A stretch of DNA of 64,000 bases. It comes from Tolypocladium sp. Sup5 PDA-1. Lineage: Eukaryota; Ascomycota; Sordariomycetes; Hypocreales; Ophiocordycipitaceae. Below the pieces are notes generated by a model. It saw only the letters and a list, made by a program, of their open reading frames with translations, had not been told where the DNA came from and made no database searches. The stretch is taken from contig JPHH03000002.1 in the NCBI GenBank assembly GCA_000750105.3, positions 496,001 through 560,000 of the forward strand. The letters run 5' to 3'. The position numbers and the translations under genes are program-made. Positions 10,789 to 20,381 of the stretch are shown here, piece by piece (positions within the stretch are counted from its first letter, which is position 1; every line of letters begins with the position of its first letter).

Positions 10789-12638
10789 ATGCGTTTCTCA
10801 CCTCTTCTCGCCCTTGGCGCAGGCCAAGTGACCATGGCCGCCTACTTCAACGAGACCACCTCTGGTGGCCGCGGACCTCAGCCCACCCAGAGGCCTCCTC
10901 CTGGCGGTCCTAGACTGCCGCCCCAGGTCGGCGACTTCCAGCTCTATGGCTGCACCGGCTCCTCGGCTGGCTTCCCGACCTTCAGGAAGATCGCCTCGAC
11001 CCGGGACATGACCCTCGACTTCTGCGCTGCCAGCTGCCCGACGCGTTTCTTTGGTACCTACGACACGTGAGTTCCCGCTTACCTGTAGATGAGTCAAGTT
11101 CAAGCATGGAGCTAACATGGAATTCAAGTGACTGCTACTGCGGTGAAGAGGTTGACCCTGCCACTAGCCGCAAAGTTGACCCGGAAACCTGCGACGTCCC
11201 ATGCCCTGGTGACAGGTTCGAGGCCTGCGGTGGCCGCGCTGGACCCAGATTGTCACGCCGCCAGTCCGTGCCTCTCACGATCGTCCTCTCCCTGTACATC
11301 CGCACGCCCACCACCACCCGTCCGGTCACCATCACCAAAACCATCACCACGACGACGACTGGCACCATCACCTCTTGCCCGCCTTACGTCCACCACTGCC
11401 CGGTAGGCTCCAAGACGACCGATGTTGTCACCATCACCACTGAGATCTGCCCCATCCCCGAGTGGCACAAGAAGAAGATCATCTGCTACGGCGACCACTG
11501 CGCTCACGAGCGCCCTTGCGAGAAGTGCGAGCGTCACCGCATTGTCTGCGACGGCGACAAGTGCCGTCCCGAGGTCTGCCACGAGAAGGACGACTGGAAC
11601 AAGCTCGTCTTCTGCAAGGACGACAAGTGCCACTTCCCCAAGTGCAAGGGTGATGAATGCAAGCGCAAGATTGTCTGCTTCGACGGCAAGTGTGCTCACG
11701 AGAAGTGCTGGGGCGACGAGTGCGAGAAGAAGTTTGTCTGCCGCGGCGACGAGTGCAAGTTCGAGAAGTGCCACGGCGACGAGTGCCACAAGAAGATCAT
11801 CTGCGACGACAAGGAATGCAAGCCCGAGCCTCCTTGCAAAGACCACTGCCCGGTCCCCCCTCCTCCGCACAAGCCTGGCCACGACGACCACGACAAGGAT
11901 CACGGCCACGGCAAGGCCTGCCGCCCCCATCACCACAAGGACCACGACCACAAGGACCACGACCACGACCATGACAAGGACCATGACGACAAGGACCACG
12001 ACCATGACAAGGACCACGACCATGACAAGGACCATGACAAGGACCACGACCATGACAAGGACCATGACAAGGACCACGACCATGACAAGGACCACGATCA
12101 TGACAAGGACCATGACCATGACAAGGACCACGACCATGACAAGGACCATGACAAGGACCACGACCATGACAAGGACCATGACGACAAGGACCACGACCAT
12201 GATCACGACAAGGACCACGACCATGATCACGACAAGGACCACGACCATGATCACGACAAGGACCACGACCATGATCACGACAAGGACCACGACCATGATC
12301 ACGACAAGGACCACGACCATGATCACGACAAGGACCACGACCATGATCACGACAAGGACCACGACCATGATCACGACAAGGACCACGACCATGATCACGA
12401 CAAGGACCACGACCATGATCACGACCATGGCCACGACGACGACGACGACGACTGCAACCGTGACGACGACAAGGAGCACGAGAAAGAGCACGAGAAGGTC
12501 GGCCCCCCGCCCCCGCAGCAGGGTTCCAAGCCTCCGGGCGAAAAGGTCTCGCCGCCTGTCGTGGTGGCTGGCTCTGACCGAACTACCGTTGCCTTTAACC
12601 TCCTTGGCGCCGCTGCTGGTCTGATCTTCTTGCTGTAA
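10789..12638 (+). CDS. WSC-domain surface protein with 21-residue Cys repeats and His-Asp-Lys repeats
   Basis: Two exons, 10789-11066 and 11129-12638, join across a Thr codon and give 595 aa. In order: a short hydrophobic N-terminus that may be a signal peptide (1-18); a Pro/Gly linker; a WSC domain (about 49-135) with its eight cysteines (YGC, DFC, ASC, DC, YC, ETC, VPC, EAC); a Thr-rich stretch (151-200) suited to O-glycosylation; Cys repeats at 212-333 with C-x4-C-x4-C-x4-C spacing; a block of almost pure His, Asp and Lys (about 344-525); an Asp/Glu/Lys patch; and a hydrophobic C-terminus (578-595) after small residues, as in GPI-anchored proteins. WSC domains are known from wall sensors and carbohydrate-binding proteins. 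The Cys and His/Asp blocks suggest binding of zinc, copper or nickel at the surface, which is inference. I know no described family with this whole arrangement. Confidence 0.88.
11484..11849 (+). repeat. Cys-repeat region: five units and a partial sixth
   Basis: This codes for residues 212-333. Units start at C212, C233, C255, C276, C297 and C318. Units 3-5 are exactly C-x4-C-x4-C-x4-C-x5 (21 residues, 63 bp). Units 1 and 2 drift slightly, to 21 and 22 residues, and the last is truncated. GDEC and a basic KKI/KRK run recur in register. About 23 cysteines fall in 122 residues. Confidence 0.85.
11880..12182 (+). repeat. Irregular His-Asp-Lys repeat block
   Basis: Interleaved 18-bp (DHDHDK) and 12-bp (DHDK) units with occasional DDK. 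The coding frame is kept throughout because every unit is a multiple of three. It merges into the perfect 24-bp array at 12183. Confidence 0.85.
12183..12422 (+). repeat. Perfect 24-bp tandem array, 10 copies
   Basis: Ten identical 24-bp units (240 bp), each coding for DKDHDHDH. Bases 12181-12300 are identical to 12301-12420. Complete identity, synonymous sites included, means recent expansion or ongoing homogenisation. Copy number probably varies between strains. Confidence 0.95.
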
Positions 12639-14492
12639 GTGGGCAGTTTGGGAGGATTTGAGAGATGGGTCCGCTTCGTCCACAGCACGGAACGCTGTGG
12701 TATATTTTAAAATTGATGAGATTTTTGAGGGAGTCGGATCAAGCCACGCATATGATTATGTATTTGGCTGGACTGGATCACTGAACGAGAAATGTATCAG
12801 GTTTAGGGCTCTAGGTAGAAGTGGCCGGCATTTACGCTGCAGCTTGCAACTGTTATACATTGCCTTCTGTTGTGCTTGTTCTTTTCCACGACCTGAGGGT
12901 GTGTGGAAAGACTCTTACCCGAACATGGCTTCTTGCAGCTCAAGTGATGGGCAGACAAAGTCCCTAGACACGCTTGCAGCTGTACTGGCTCCGGCAACTG
13001 AAGGGACAAAGATGTTGTGTCGCAGGAAAAGTGAGACAGAAAGGGGCAAGGCGACCGATAATGCGGCATTATAGCTCCTCGCCAAAATGGTCGGCTATGC
13101 CCCCGCCCAGTACATGTAGCACAAACCCGGTAGCGTGGGCTGGCAGATACATTCGCATGGACTCAACGGGGAAGACTGCTTGACCGGTGAAGACGGGCTG
13201 CACGGGACTCGCGAAGAGAGACTCGTCGTGGAACAAGGCACGGGAGCCGACAGCAATGGTCACCCGAGGAGGCGGCACTGGGACCGTGCAAGGTCTTGGT
13301 GGCTGCGAGATGTAGGTAGCCGAGAATAGCTGAGGATGGTGCCCGGGTTCGACAGCGCGCGGCTTGTCAACGAGAGAGATGGACGAAAATAGTAGGGGAG
13401 AGAAGAGGGCCACATATGGGTTCGTGCTCACAAGCCAGTCGGTGGGGGTTGGTGAGGAGACACAAGGATGTGAACCAACGGATTGCCTTTGGTAAGACCG
13501 GCCAGTAACACCTACTTCGTAGACGCGGACAACATGAATGAGGCCGTGACGTTGGTTCTGTTACGCATGCCCTCTTGCTGTATGCGGCCGCAGTGTACAG
13601 CTTACATGTATGTAACCTACCGCTCGATTCGATCTGTGTGCTCCAAGCGCCTGGAAAGCCATCGTAAATAAACTCGGGATGCCTACTATTCGTGGCTCAT
13701 GGGTGGCCCCAACCTGCCGGATCCCGTCCGGTTGGAGCCGCGTTTCTAAAAGGGCCGCACACAGTATGTTGGTCATGGCCAGTTCAACGTTGCGATTACC
13801 GGACCCCGGGCATACAGGCCCAGAATAACAGGACTCTAGACGCCAAGGAGCCGGGAGCCCGAGCGGCACTTGTTCTCGGACAGGAATAGAAGCCGTTGGC
13901 CGCGAACATGGAATCTGGTCCACCTTGCAGAGAGTTTAGAGCATGGAAGTTCGCGTTGGTTTCTAGGCGCTGTGCAAAGCAGAGTCCCCCACACAAGAGA
14001 ATGATTCGCGTGCCCTGACTATCCAGCAGAAAGCCAACAGAGTTCTTCTAATAAAGTCCTGTTTTGGTGTAGCTTATGAGTGACGGCCCTTTGAACAAGG
14101 TATTTTCAAGGTCAAGCCGCTGCAAAGTATGCAGGATGGAAGGGTTCGCTGGGCAGATGCTATTGTTCCTCACTGATCGCTGCCCTGGAACCGTTGAGAA
14201 CATGAAGCGATGCGAGCCGAGATAGACAAACTCGGTGGATAACCCCTGTCGCCGGTCCAAGCGCATGTGGTCATTCGACAGCCGCACGGAAAGCCACATG
14301 GGAGTTGAACGTGGCGCCTCCATGTTACCAGAGCGCCGGGAACGTGAAAGGACGGCCTCGTCGCGGAGGTACCAGCAGCATGCATGGAACGGCCGAGCCC
14401 GTCACGGCGTCGTCCCACACCGCTGGACTGGGAGCGGGATAGATAAGAGGTGAGAGGACAGGACAGGGATACTGTTGGCTGTGCGACTTACG

Positions 14493-14502
14493 TCCGTACG
14501 GA
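14493..14502. repeat. TCCGTACGGA palindrome (dispersed motif)
   Basis: A perfect 10-bp palindrome extended by ACG on the left and TCCGTAG on the right. It is one of about 18 related intergenic copies in the window. Confidence 0.5.
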
Positions 14503-15371
14503 TCCGTAGAAGCCTGGGACGGTGTGGTCTATTATTAGTGAACAGTCCCTCATCTGATGATCTGATGCATCAGCAACGCAACCTGACGCTTCGGCCAGTT
14601 TCCTCCCACGATACTGGCTAGTCATCTTGTCTTTCATTGCGACTCCGTAGTTGTCGGATCGACTGTCTACATGGGTGTGGTTTGTTGTCTATTTAGGCTG
14701 ACTCTGGGGCTCCCGCTCGCTCGGGTCCAGGCTGAGACAAGGCAGCAAGTCGCTACACCAGACAAGCCCTAGTATCCCAGCGCGAGCGTTGATAACCTGG
14801 CTTCCCCTCGGCTCTCTACCGACGAGACTTGGTCGAGCATCGTGCTACCCATCGCTGAAGGCAGAAGAATGCGTGCCCCGCCACGAAGCCGGGCCAGACA
14901 AGGAAAGTAGGAGTTGTCAGTTAAGTGCACACAAATAACCACCTTTGATAGGCTCGAGAACTGCCGAGTCGGGAATCCACGAGCTGTCCCGACCGCCAGG
15001 GCAAGGCGGCTTTGGGATCCTGGCCGAGCTCCACTAACTGCAAGTACCTTTAAGGAAGTTGAAACGCCTGGAATCCATTTCCCGCGTGATTGGTACTATG
15101 CTGTCCTTGTCCCACGTTCGACGACATTGAAAGAGGACAGACGAAGGGTTGCGGGAGGAGACGACGGCATCCAAAGGTACCCCTACCCCTGTCCCTGCTT
15201 CCAGTCAATCGGGCCCCTCTTCCACAGCATTCCTCCATTCCCCCACAACACCAAGGCCGATCCGGACAACTGGGTTGCCGCTAAGAGGCCGAGACAAGGA
15301 CAAGCACGATTGAGAATTGAAATGAGGCGATCTATCGGCCTATTACAGCGGAGCTCCGTTTTGCATGGAAT

Positions 15372-15394
15372 GTACGGAGTACCCGTAGTCCGTA
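15372..15394. repeat. Paired TACGGAGTAC / GTAGTCCGTA motif
   Basis: Two copies of the dispersed motif in inverted orientation only a few bases apart (GTACGGAGTAC then GTAGTCCGTA), able to form a small hairpin. Confidence 0.5.
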
Positions 15395-16547
15395 AGCCGG
15401 GCAGATTGACTTTGAAGCTTCTTGCCACTGGCCCGAGGAGCGTTACATTCATCCTCCACGCAGCCGCTAGCTTGCCATGGTGCAAAGATGTACAAAGCCA
15501 GAAACGAGCGTCAGTGGACCCAGAAACGGCGTGCCGGCTCCACAGAGTTGTAGTACTGAGAGCCATAAGACGGGGCCGGGTTCCCAAGAAAGGGTTCCTG
15601 CACGGCTAGTTCCTGTCCACTGCACGAGCCCAAGATACGCGGACAGGGGATCGTGAAGCTTTGCAACTCCGAGCTCTCGACCCCTGCGGCATGTTTGCAA
15701 CTCGTCTTGGTCCTTTTCTGTAGCTGCCATCGCCTGGCCTATTTTTGCGTATTTGCTTCTTTCGATCCTTCTGCGTACCAGGCAATTTGGAACAAGGACC
15801 ACACTCATCTCGACGACACCTCACGACGGCATTGTCTTGGTCAACACACCACCAAGCCCATACCGCCTCTTGACCTCACCCCCATGTCGAGTTTCATTCA
15901 CACAAGAAAAGACGGCGGCTAAAGAGAAGACCCCGAGGCCTACCAAAACGACAACATCTGCGACTCCAAGATTCATTGCCCCGATGCCGGACAAGCCGCT
16001 GGTGCCTTCTTACGACATATAGCATTCACTCCCGCCAGCCAACTGCCTTTAGCGTCCGCGCTGCAGCGAATACCCAGCAGCAAGCTATTTACGACATCCC
16101 GCAGCTGCAACCACGACCCATATCGATGGTTGTTGGTTGCACAACATCCCCGGCAAACACCAGACCGGGACCCTGCAGGACGCAAGGTAGACGCCTCGAC
16201 CGCCAACAACCTGGGACCGGTACCGGGTCCACGGTCTCGCCTCCGGCGGCTTGCATCACGTCTTGGGACCGAGTCGTTGGGCGAGGACCGCCAGCAACGT
16301 TCCACTGCAGCGCGGATAGACATGTGCTGTCGCATCTCGATGAGGTGCAGAGGCCAAAAGAAGAGAATCACAAGTTGCGGGGGCCTTGGAAGCCTTTTAT
16401 ATAACAGAAAGCTTGCCACATGGGCTCTTGTGAAGGTCTTTAAGAACCCAGCAGTCCCAGGCTGCCTAGCATCCGCTGACCAGCTCAGCCGCCACAGACT
16501 CTCCAGCTTTAAACAAACTACCATCTGAGAGTAAGACACTGTTCATA

Positions 16548-17814
16548 ATGGACGGCAATACCACAACTCACCGTCACCGCCATCCCGACCCGGCGTCACC
16601 ATCATCCAGCGCCAACGCCATCGTCGTGGCGACTGCAGAGGATGCCGCCCTCGTCCAGAGCCTCGAGCAAGGCGAATATGGCACCGACACGGAGATGGAC
16701 AATGACAGCCACAGCCTCACCTCGAGCGTTCGCAAGCACGTCGTTGACGGACATCTACGGTACCACGCCTACCATGCTGGCCAGTATGCGTTTCCCAACG
16801 ATGAGACTGAGCAGTACCGCGACAACCTTAAACACGCCTTGACAATTCATCTCTGCGATGGCAACTACTTTTACGCACCCTTTCACAAGATGTTTGAGCA
16901 AGGAGCACAGGTTCTCGACTTGGGTGGGTGCCATTCTATTCAGGGGATTGTTTAGTGACTGACTTCAGCAGGCACGGGGACTGGCAAGTGGTGCGTAGAA
17001 AGTGAGTTCTATGATCTGCTCACATGTTATGGGCCTGTAGGAATGGCAGTTAATGACCGCCGCTCTAGTGGCGGACTTCTACCCCAACTCCCACTTCCAC
17101 GGCATGGACCTGTCGCCGATTCAGCCGGACTGGGTTCCCGAGAACCTAGAATTCTTCGTCGATGACATTGAACACGAAGGAGGATGGACATATCCCGAGA
17201 ACAGTTTCGACTACGTCCACATACGTCATACCAGCCATTCCATCAAGAACCGCCCACAGATGTGGCAGCGCATATATGAGTAGGTTGCCGTTCATACGGA
17301 GCTTCATTGGTCTTTGCTTTGCTGACTACTTTGCAGTCACCTAAAACCAGGAGGTTATGTTGAAGTACAAGAGTTCCACTACGTCGCTGCATGCGATGAT
17401 AATTCCTGTGATGGGCCATACGCCTGGCGGGACTTCCTGGGCTACTTGGAAGCCGGCCTGGCCGCGCTGGGATCCCAGCTCAACAGCATCCAATTCGTCG
17501 AGGATGAGCTGCTCACCGCCGGCTTCAGAGACCTGCGCTACCAGGATCTCAAGTGCCCTGTAGGGCCGTGGCCCAAGAAGCTGCGGCTCCAGGAGTGCGG
17601 GCACATGCTACGAGATGTCATCATGTGGGGGCTGGTTGGGCTCTCGCGGAGGCCGTTCCGTGACGGCCTAGGCTGGACGAATGTCCAGATCGAGATGTTC
17701 CTCGTCAACGTGCGCAAGGATCTTTCTCGAGAGGAGTTTAATGGGCTCCCTGATTTTCACTCCTACTTTCCCTTTCGCAGTATCTTTGGCCGCAAACCGC
17801 TGGACGCAAAGTGA
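16548..17814 (+). CDS. LaeA-like SAM-dependent methyltransferase
   Basis: Four exons, 16548-16923, 16972-17001, 17069-17279 and 17337-17814, give 364 aa. Exon 2 is only 30 nt and carries most of the SAM-binding motif I. The spliced reading is VLDLGTGTGKWCVEMADFYP, and only this splice choice restores the motif. DLSPIQPDWVPEN, then FDYVHIRHTSHSIKN, then HLKPGGYVEVQEF are the other class I methyltransferase blocks shared with LaeA-like proteins. The first 75 residues are low-complexity, with a His-rich start and an acidic patch. LaeA itself is a nuclear regulator of secondary metabolism, but fungi carry many such paralogues with unknown substrates. No biosynthetic cluster lies nearby, so a regulatory role is not shown. 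The ATG follows a GTTCATA context and is the first in frame. Confidence 0.9.
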
Positions 17815-19736
17815 GGGGGGCAGCGAGGGATATGAAGGCGTCCGAGAGGAGGATTGGAAGGGGACATGCTGAGGAGAGGGCGGACAATACGCGTCAATGG
17901 CAGAAGAAACAACTGCGATACTCGGATCTAAAGCGAGAACGTCGTCTTTGCACTGGCCAAGATGCGAGGCTTTCCCCTGTCCATGGTGCAGTGTTTACAA
18001 CGCGAAGTCTCTCTCGCGAAGTCTCTCTCGCGACTACTGATGTATGCCGACGCCAGACCAGGGACATGTCCCTGAATCTGCAACGTGTATGGAAAGCCAT
18101 AGATGGAAGACGAAGATGAGCGCCTGGCTTGCATAAAATCGGACGAAACTACGACTGGGTAGTGGAGGCGAAGCAAAAGCTTGAGACCGACACTCCGCGG
18201 AGGTGAGTGTCACTGGGCAGCCACGATGGCGTGTACAGGACATTAGATCTGCGGAGAGTTTATGCACACAGAACCGTAAACATCCACCGAGTCAACAAAC
18301 AAGACGCGAGCCACCCCCACGGACACAGCTTTCCTTCTCGAGGGACGAGAGTCGTGAGGGTCGGGGACACATGCTGAGGCTTGCCATGCCCACCACCCCC
18401 TACCTGCACCTTGATGGACCCTTACAGGTCTCCCCTGTGAGAGTAGACAATTTAAGCGACAATGACGAGAGTAAAATGGTCTGCCCCGGAAAAATGCCTC
18501 TGGTCCCAGCAGCGATGCCTGGCAGCAGCCGACTGGGCAGATAGACGTCTTACGCGCGTTTGTGACGGGAAATTTAAAGCAGAGCGCTGCAACAGACGAG
18601 GCTAAATCGCCTGACCGACAACCAATTTCCGCTTTTAGACATACAAGATGCAGCTCCTGGCTCTGTTAAGCTTTGAGTGCGTTGTGGCTGCAGCCCTATG
18701 GGGTGAGCGTGGAACTCGGTGGAAGGGGGAGGTAATCGACTGTCCCCAGGGCCACACCCAGCAGCTCGCGTGCCAGTACTGGGTCCCGCTGTGATCCCTA
18801 TCGAAGGCCCTTGGAGTCGAGAAATTTAAACATCGAACGCTGTTCCCCGGAATTTGGGGTTGCTGTGGCTCGTCGCGGCGATATTGACGGGTAGTCCGGC
18901 TGGGGGGGATCACAAAGGGCACAGGGGCATGATTTGGTAACATGGTACCTGCACAGTCAGGGAAGCTACAGAGGCTGGTTCATTGAATTACGAAGTTTTG
19001 GCAGTGGAAGGCGCTTTGGGGGAGGTTCTGCCGTCGAGTGTACTGTCCCGTTGCCCTGGGCGCCACGAACAGAGCTGGGACAGAGCCCGTGACACTCCCG
19101 CGTAAATCCAGCGGGCGACTACATGAGAGACCAATATTAGCTTTTCTGCAACTGGTGTGCCTTAAAGTTACAAAAGTCTTTATCTTGTTTGCGGAAGGAG
19201 TGGCGCCCAGGTCCCCCCTCCACGCCGCCGTCGTACCTGACGAGGCGCGCAGGTAGAACTGGGTTTCTCTGCCAACCGCGGCTTGGTCCTGCCTGGAAGA
19301 CTAATTCTCGTCACTGATCCGTATTGGAGCCTTTAATCGTCCATTGTATTTGCTAAGCAAGAAAGTTTACGCAGGAGCGCGGCATCGAGTGATTGTGTGC
19401 AAAAAGCCTAATGCGTTGCCCATAAGAAGAGGCCCAGTTCCTCCGTTCCCCTGCTCCTAGTCCCTCTTCATCTTTTCTCCCACACTTGTTCTCTCACCTT
19501 TACAGCTATTGTTTACAGCTACTTTGTTCCCCCTACATCTCATACTTTACCATCAAGCTCCGCATAAGCTCCCATACTCTCCCCATTGCAACACTCTACA
19601 TATACCAACCGCCAAAGGTGAGCCTCGCCTATTCCCTCAGGCGCTGTCCCGCCGTCCTGGCTGTAAATCCCCAAGACCTAGCATTGGGCTTTGCTAACAG
19701 TTACTGTCCGCAGGAAAGACGTACCATTCAACAAAG
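17815..19736. other. Intergenic spacer, 1.9 kb
   Basis: No gene was seen. A short tandem (CGCGAAGTCTCTCT, two copies) lies at 18001-18028. The right-hand part, from about 19430, is the pyrimidine-rich leader of the zinc-finger-like gene and contains its 5' UTR intron. Confidence 0.5.
19618..19713 (+). other. Probable 5' UTR intron
   Basis: GTGAGC donor after CCGCCAAAG, GCTAAC branch site, and TCCGCAG acceptor 24 bp before the ATG at 19737. The 96-nt length is typical. It lies wholly in the leader of the downstream gene. Confidence 0.6.
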
Positions 19737-20381
19737 ATGTCTTCCGGCATGGACGTGGCTGCGCCATCTCCCCTCATGCCTGTCATTGACAGCAAAACTG
19801 GGTTGGAAATCATGTTTGACTTCGGCCCCACGTTTGACTTCGACGTCAAGTCCGCCGACGGCACGGGGTCTGGCGGCGACATCAAGCCTGGCGACGAGAT
19901 GGAGTCTGCCGATGAGATCAGGTCTGAAGGCGACATACAGCAAGAGGGAGAGAGCCCCAGCAGCTATTCCTACTCTCCCAACACCAGCCCAGCCAGGTCC
20001 CGGGCCAGGGGAAGCTCTCCCGCAGACGACGCGCACATCAGCAACGGCTACAGCCTCCGGGACTTCACGCGCTGCCTCCGGTGCCACAAGAACGTGCTCA
20101 AGAAGCTGATCGCCGACCACATGAAGGCCCACCGCCTGGACGGGACGGAAGGCAGCTCGATCCAAGACGTGTCCGGCCGCTGCTGCAGCTGCATCAGCGC
20201 CGAGACGCCCTGCGTTGTCGCCCGCAGCCCCAACACGCCGGGTCTCATGACCATCAGCTGCGCGCGCTGCCTCCGGACGGGGAACAAGTGCAGCTTCGAG
20301 ACGCAGTTTTCGACGCTGGCCGTCAAGGAGAGGGACTACCACCCTGTTTTGATCCATGCTGTGTGGCAGCGTCTGTCTTGA
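19737..20381 (+). CDS. Small protein with C2H2-like finger and Zn2Cys6-like cluster
   Basis: A single exon of 214 aa. Residues 1-105 are acidic and Ser/Gly/Pro-rich, likely disordered. Then comes C113-x2-C116-x11-H128-x3-H132, the spacing of a C2H2 zinc finger, with a basic NVLKK segment inside it. The C-terminus has C149-x2-C152-x6-C159-x15-C175-x2-C178-x6-C185, the cysteine pattern of a fungal binuclear Zn2Cys6 cluster. The first half (ISAETP) lacks the basic DNA-contact residues; the second half (LRTGNK) has two. A DNA- or protein-binding regulator is the simplest idea, but there is no transcription-factor middle domain and the C6 cluster lies at the C-terminus, the reverse of the usual order. 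I recognise no named family. Confidence 0.72.
   Translation: MSSGMDVAAPSPLMPVIDSKTGLEIMFDFGPTFDFDVKSADGTGSGGDIKPGDEMESADEIRSEGDIQQEGESPSSYSYSPNTSPARSRARGSSPADDAHISNGYSLRDFTRCLRCHKNVLKKLIADHMKAHRLDGTEGSSIQDVSGRCCSCISAETPCVVARSPNTPGLMTISCARCLRTGNKCSFETQFSTLAVKERDYHPVLIHAVWQRLS

Larger units (their letters stand above)
12639..16547. other. Long intergenic spacer, 3.9 kb
   Basis: No gene was recognised. Motif copies related to TACGGAGTAC occur near 14493 (a perfect TCCGTACGGA palindrome), 14642 and 15372-15394. The last 600 bp should hold the promoter and leader of the LaeA-like gene. Open frames here have no domain or conserved look. Confidence 0.5.

Noticed and set aside
11422..12624. A 400-codon plus-strand frame rich in Thr, Arg and Met
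   Set aside because: A shifted reading of the same repeats; the WSC and Cys-repeat frame is the coherent one.
11253..12683. A 476-codon open frame on the minus strand with long Val/Leu/Ile/Met runs
   Set aside because: It is the antisense of the His/Asp/Lys repeats. Repeat periods that are multiples of three keep it open. Its hydrophobic runs are only the complement of GAC/CAC codons.
16548..20381. A secondary-metabolite cluster around the LaeA-like gene
   Set aside because: No polyketide synthase, NRPS, terpene cyclase or P450 is visible anywhere in the window.
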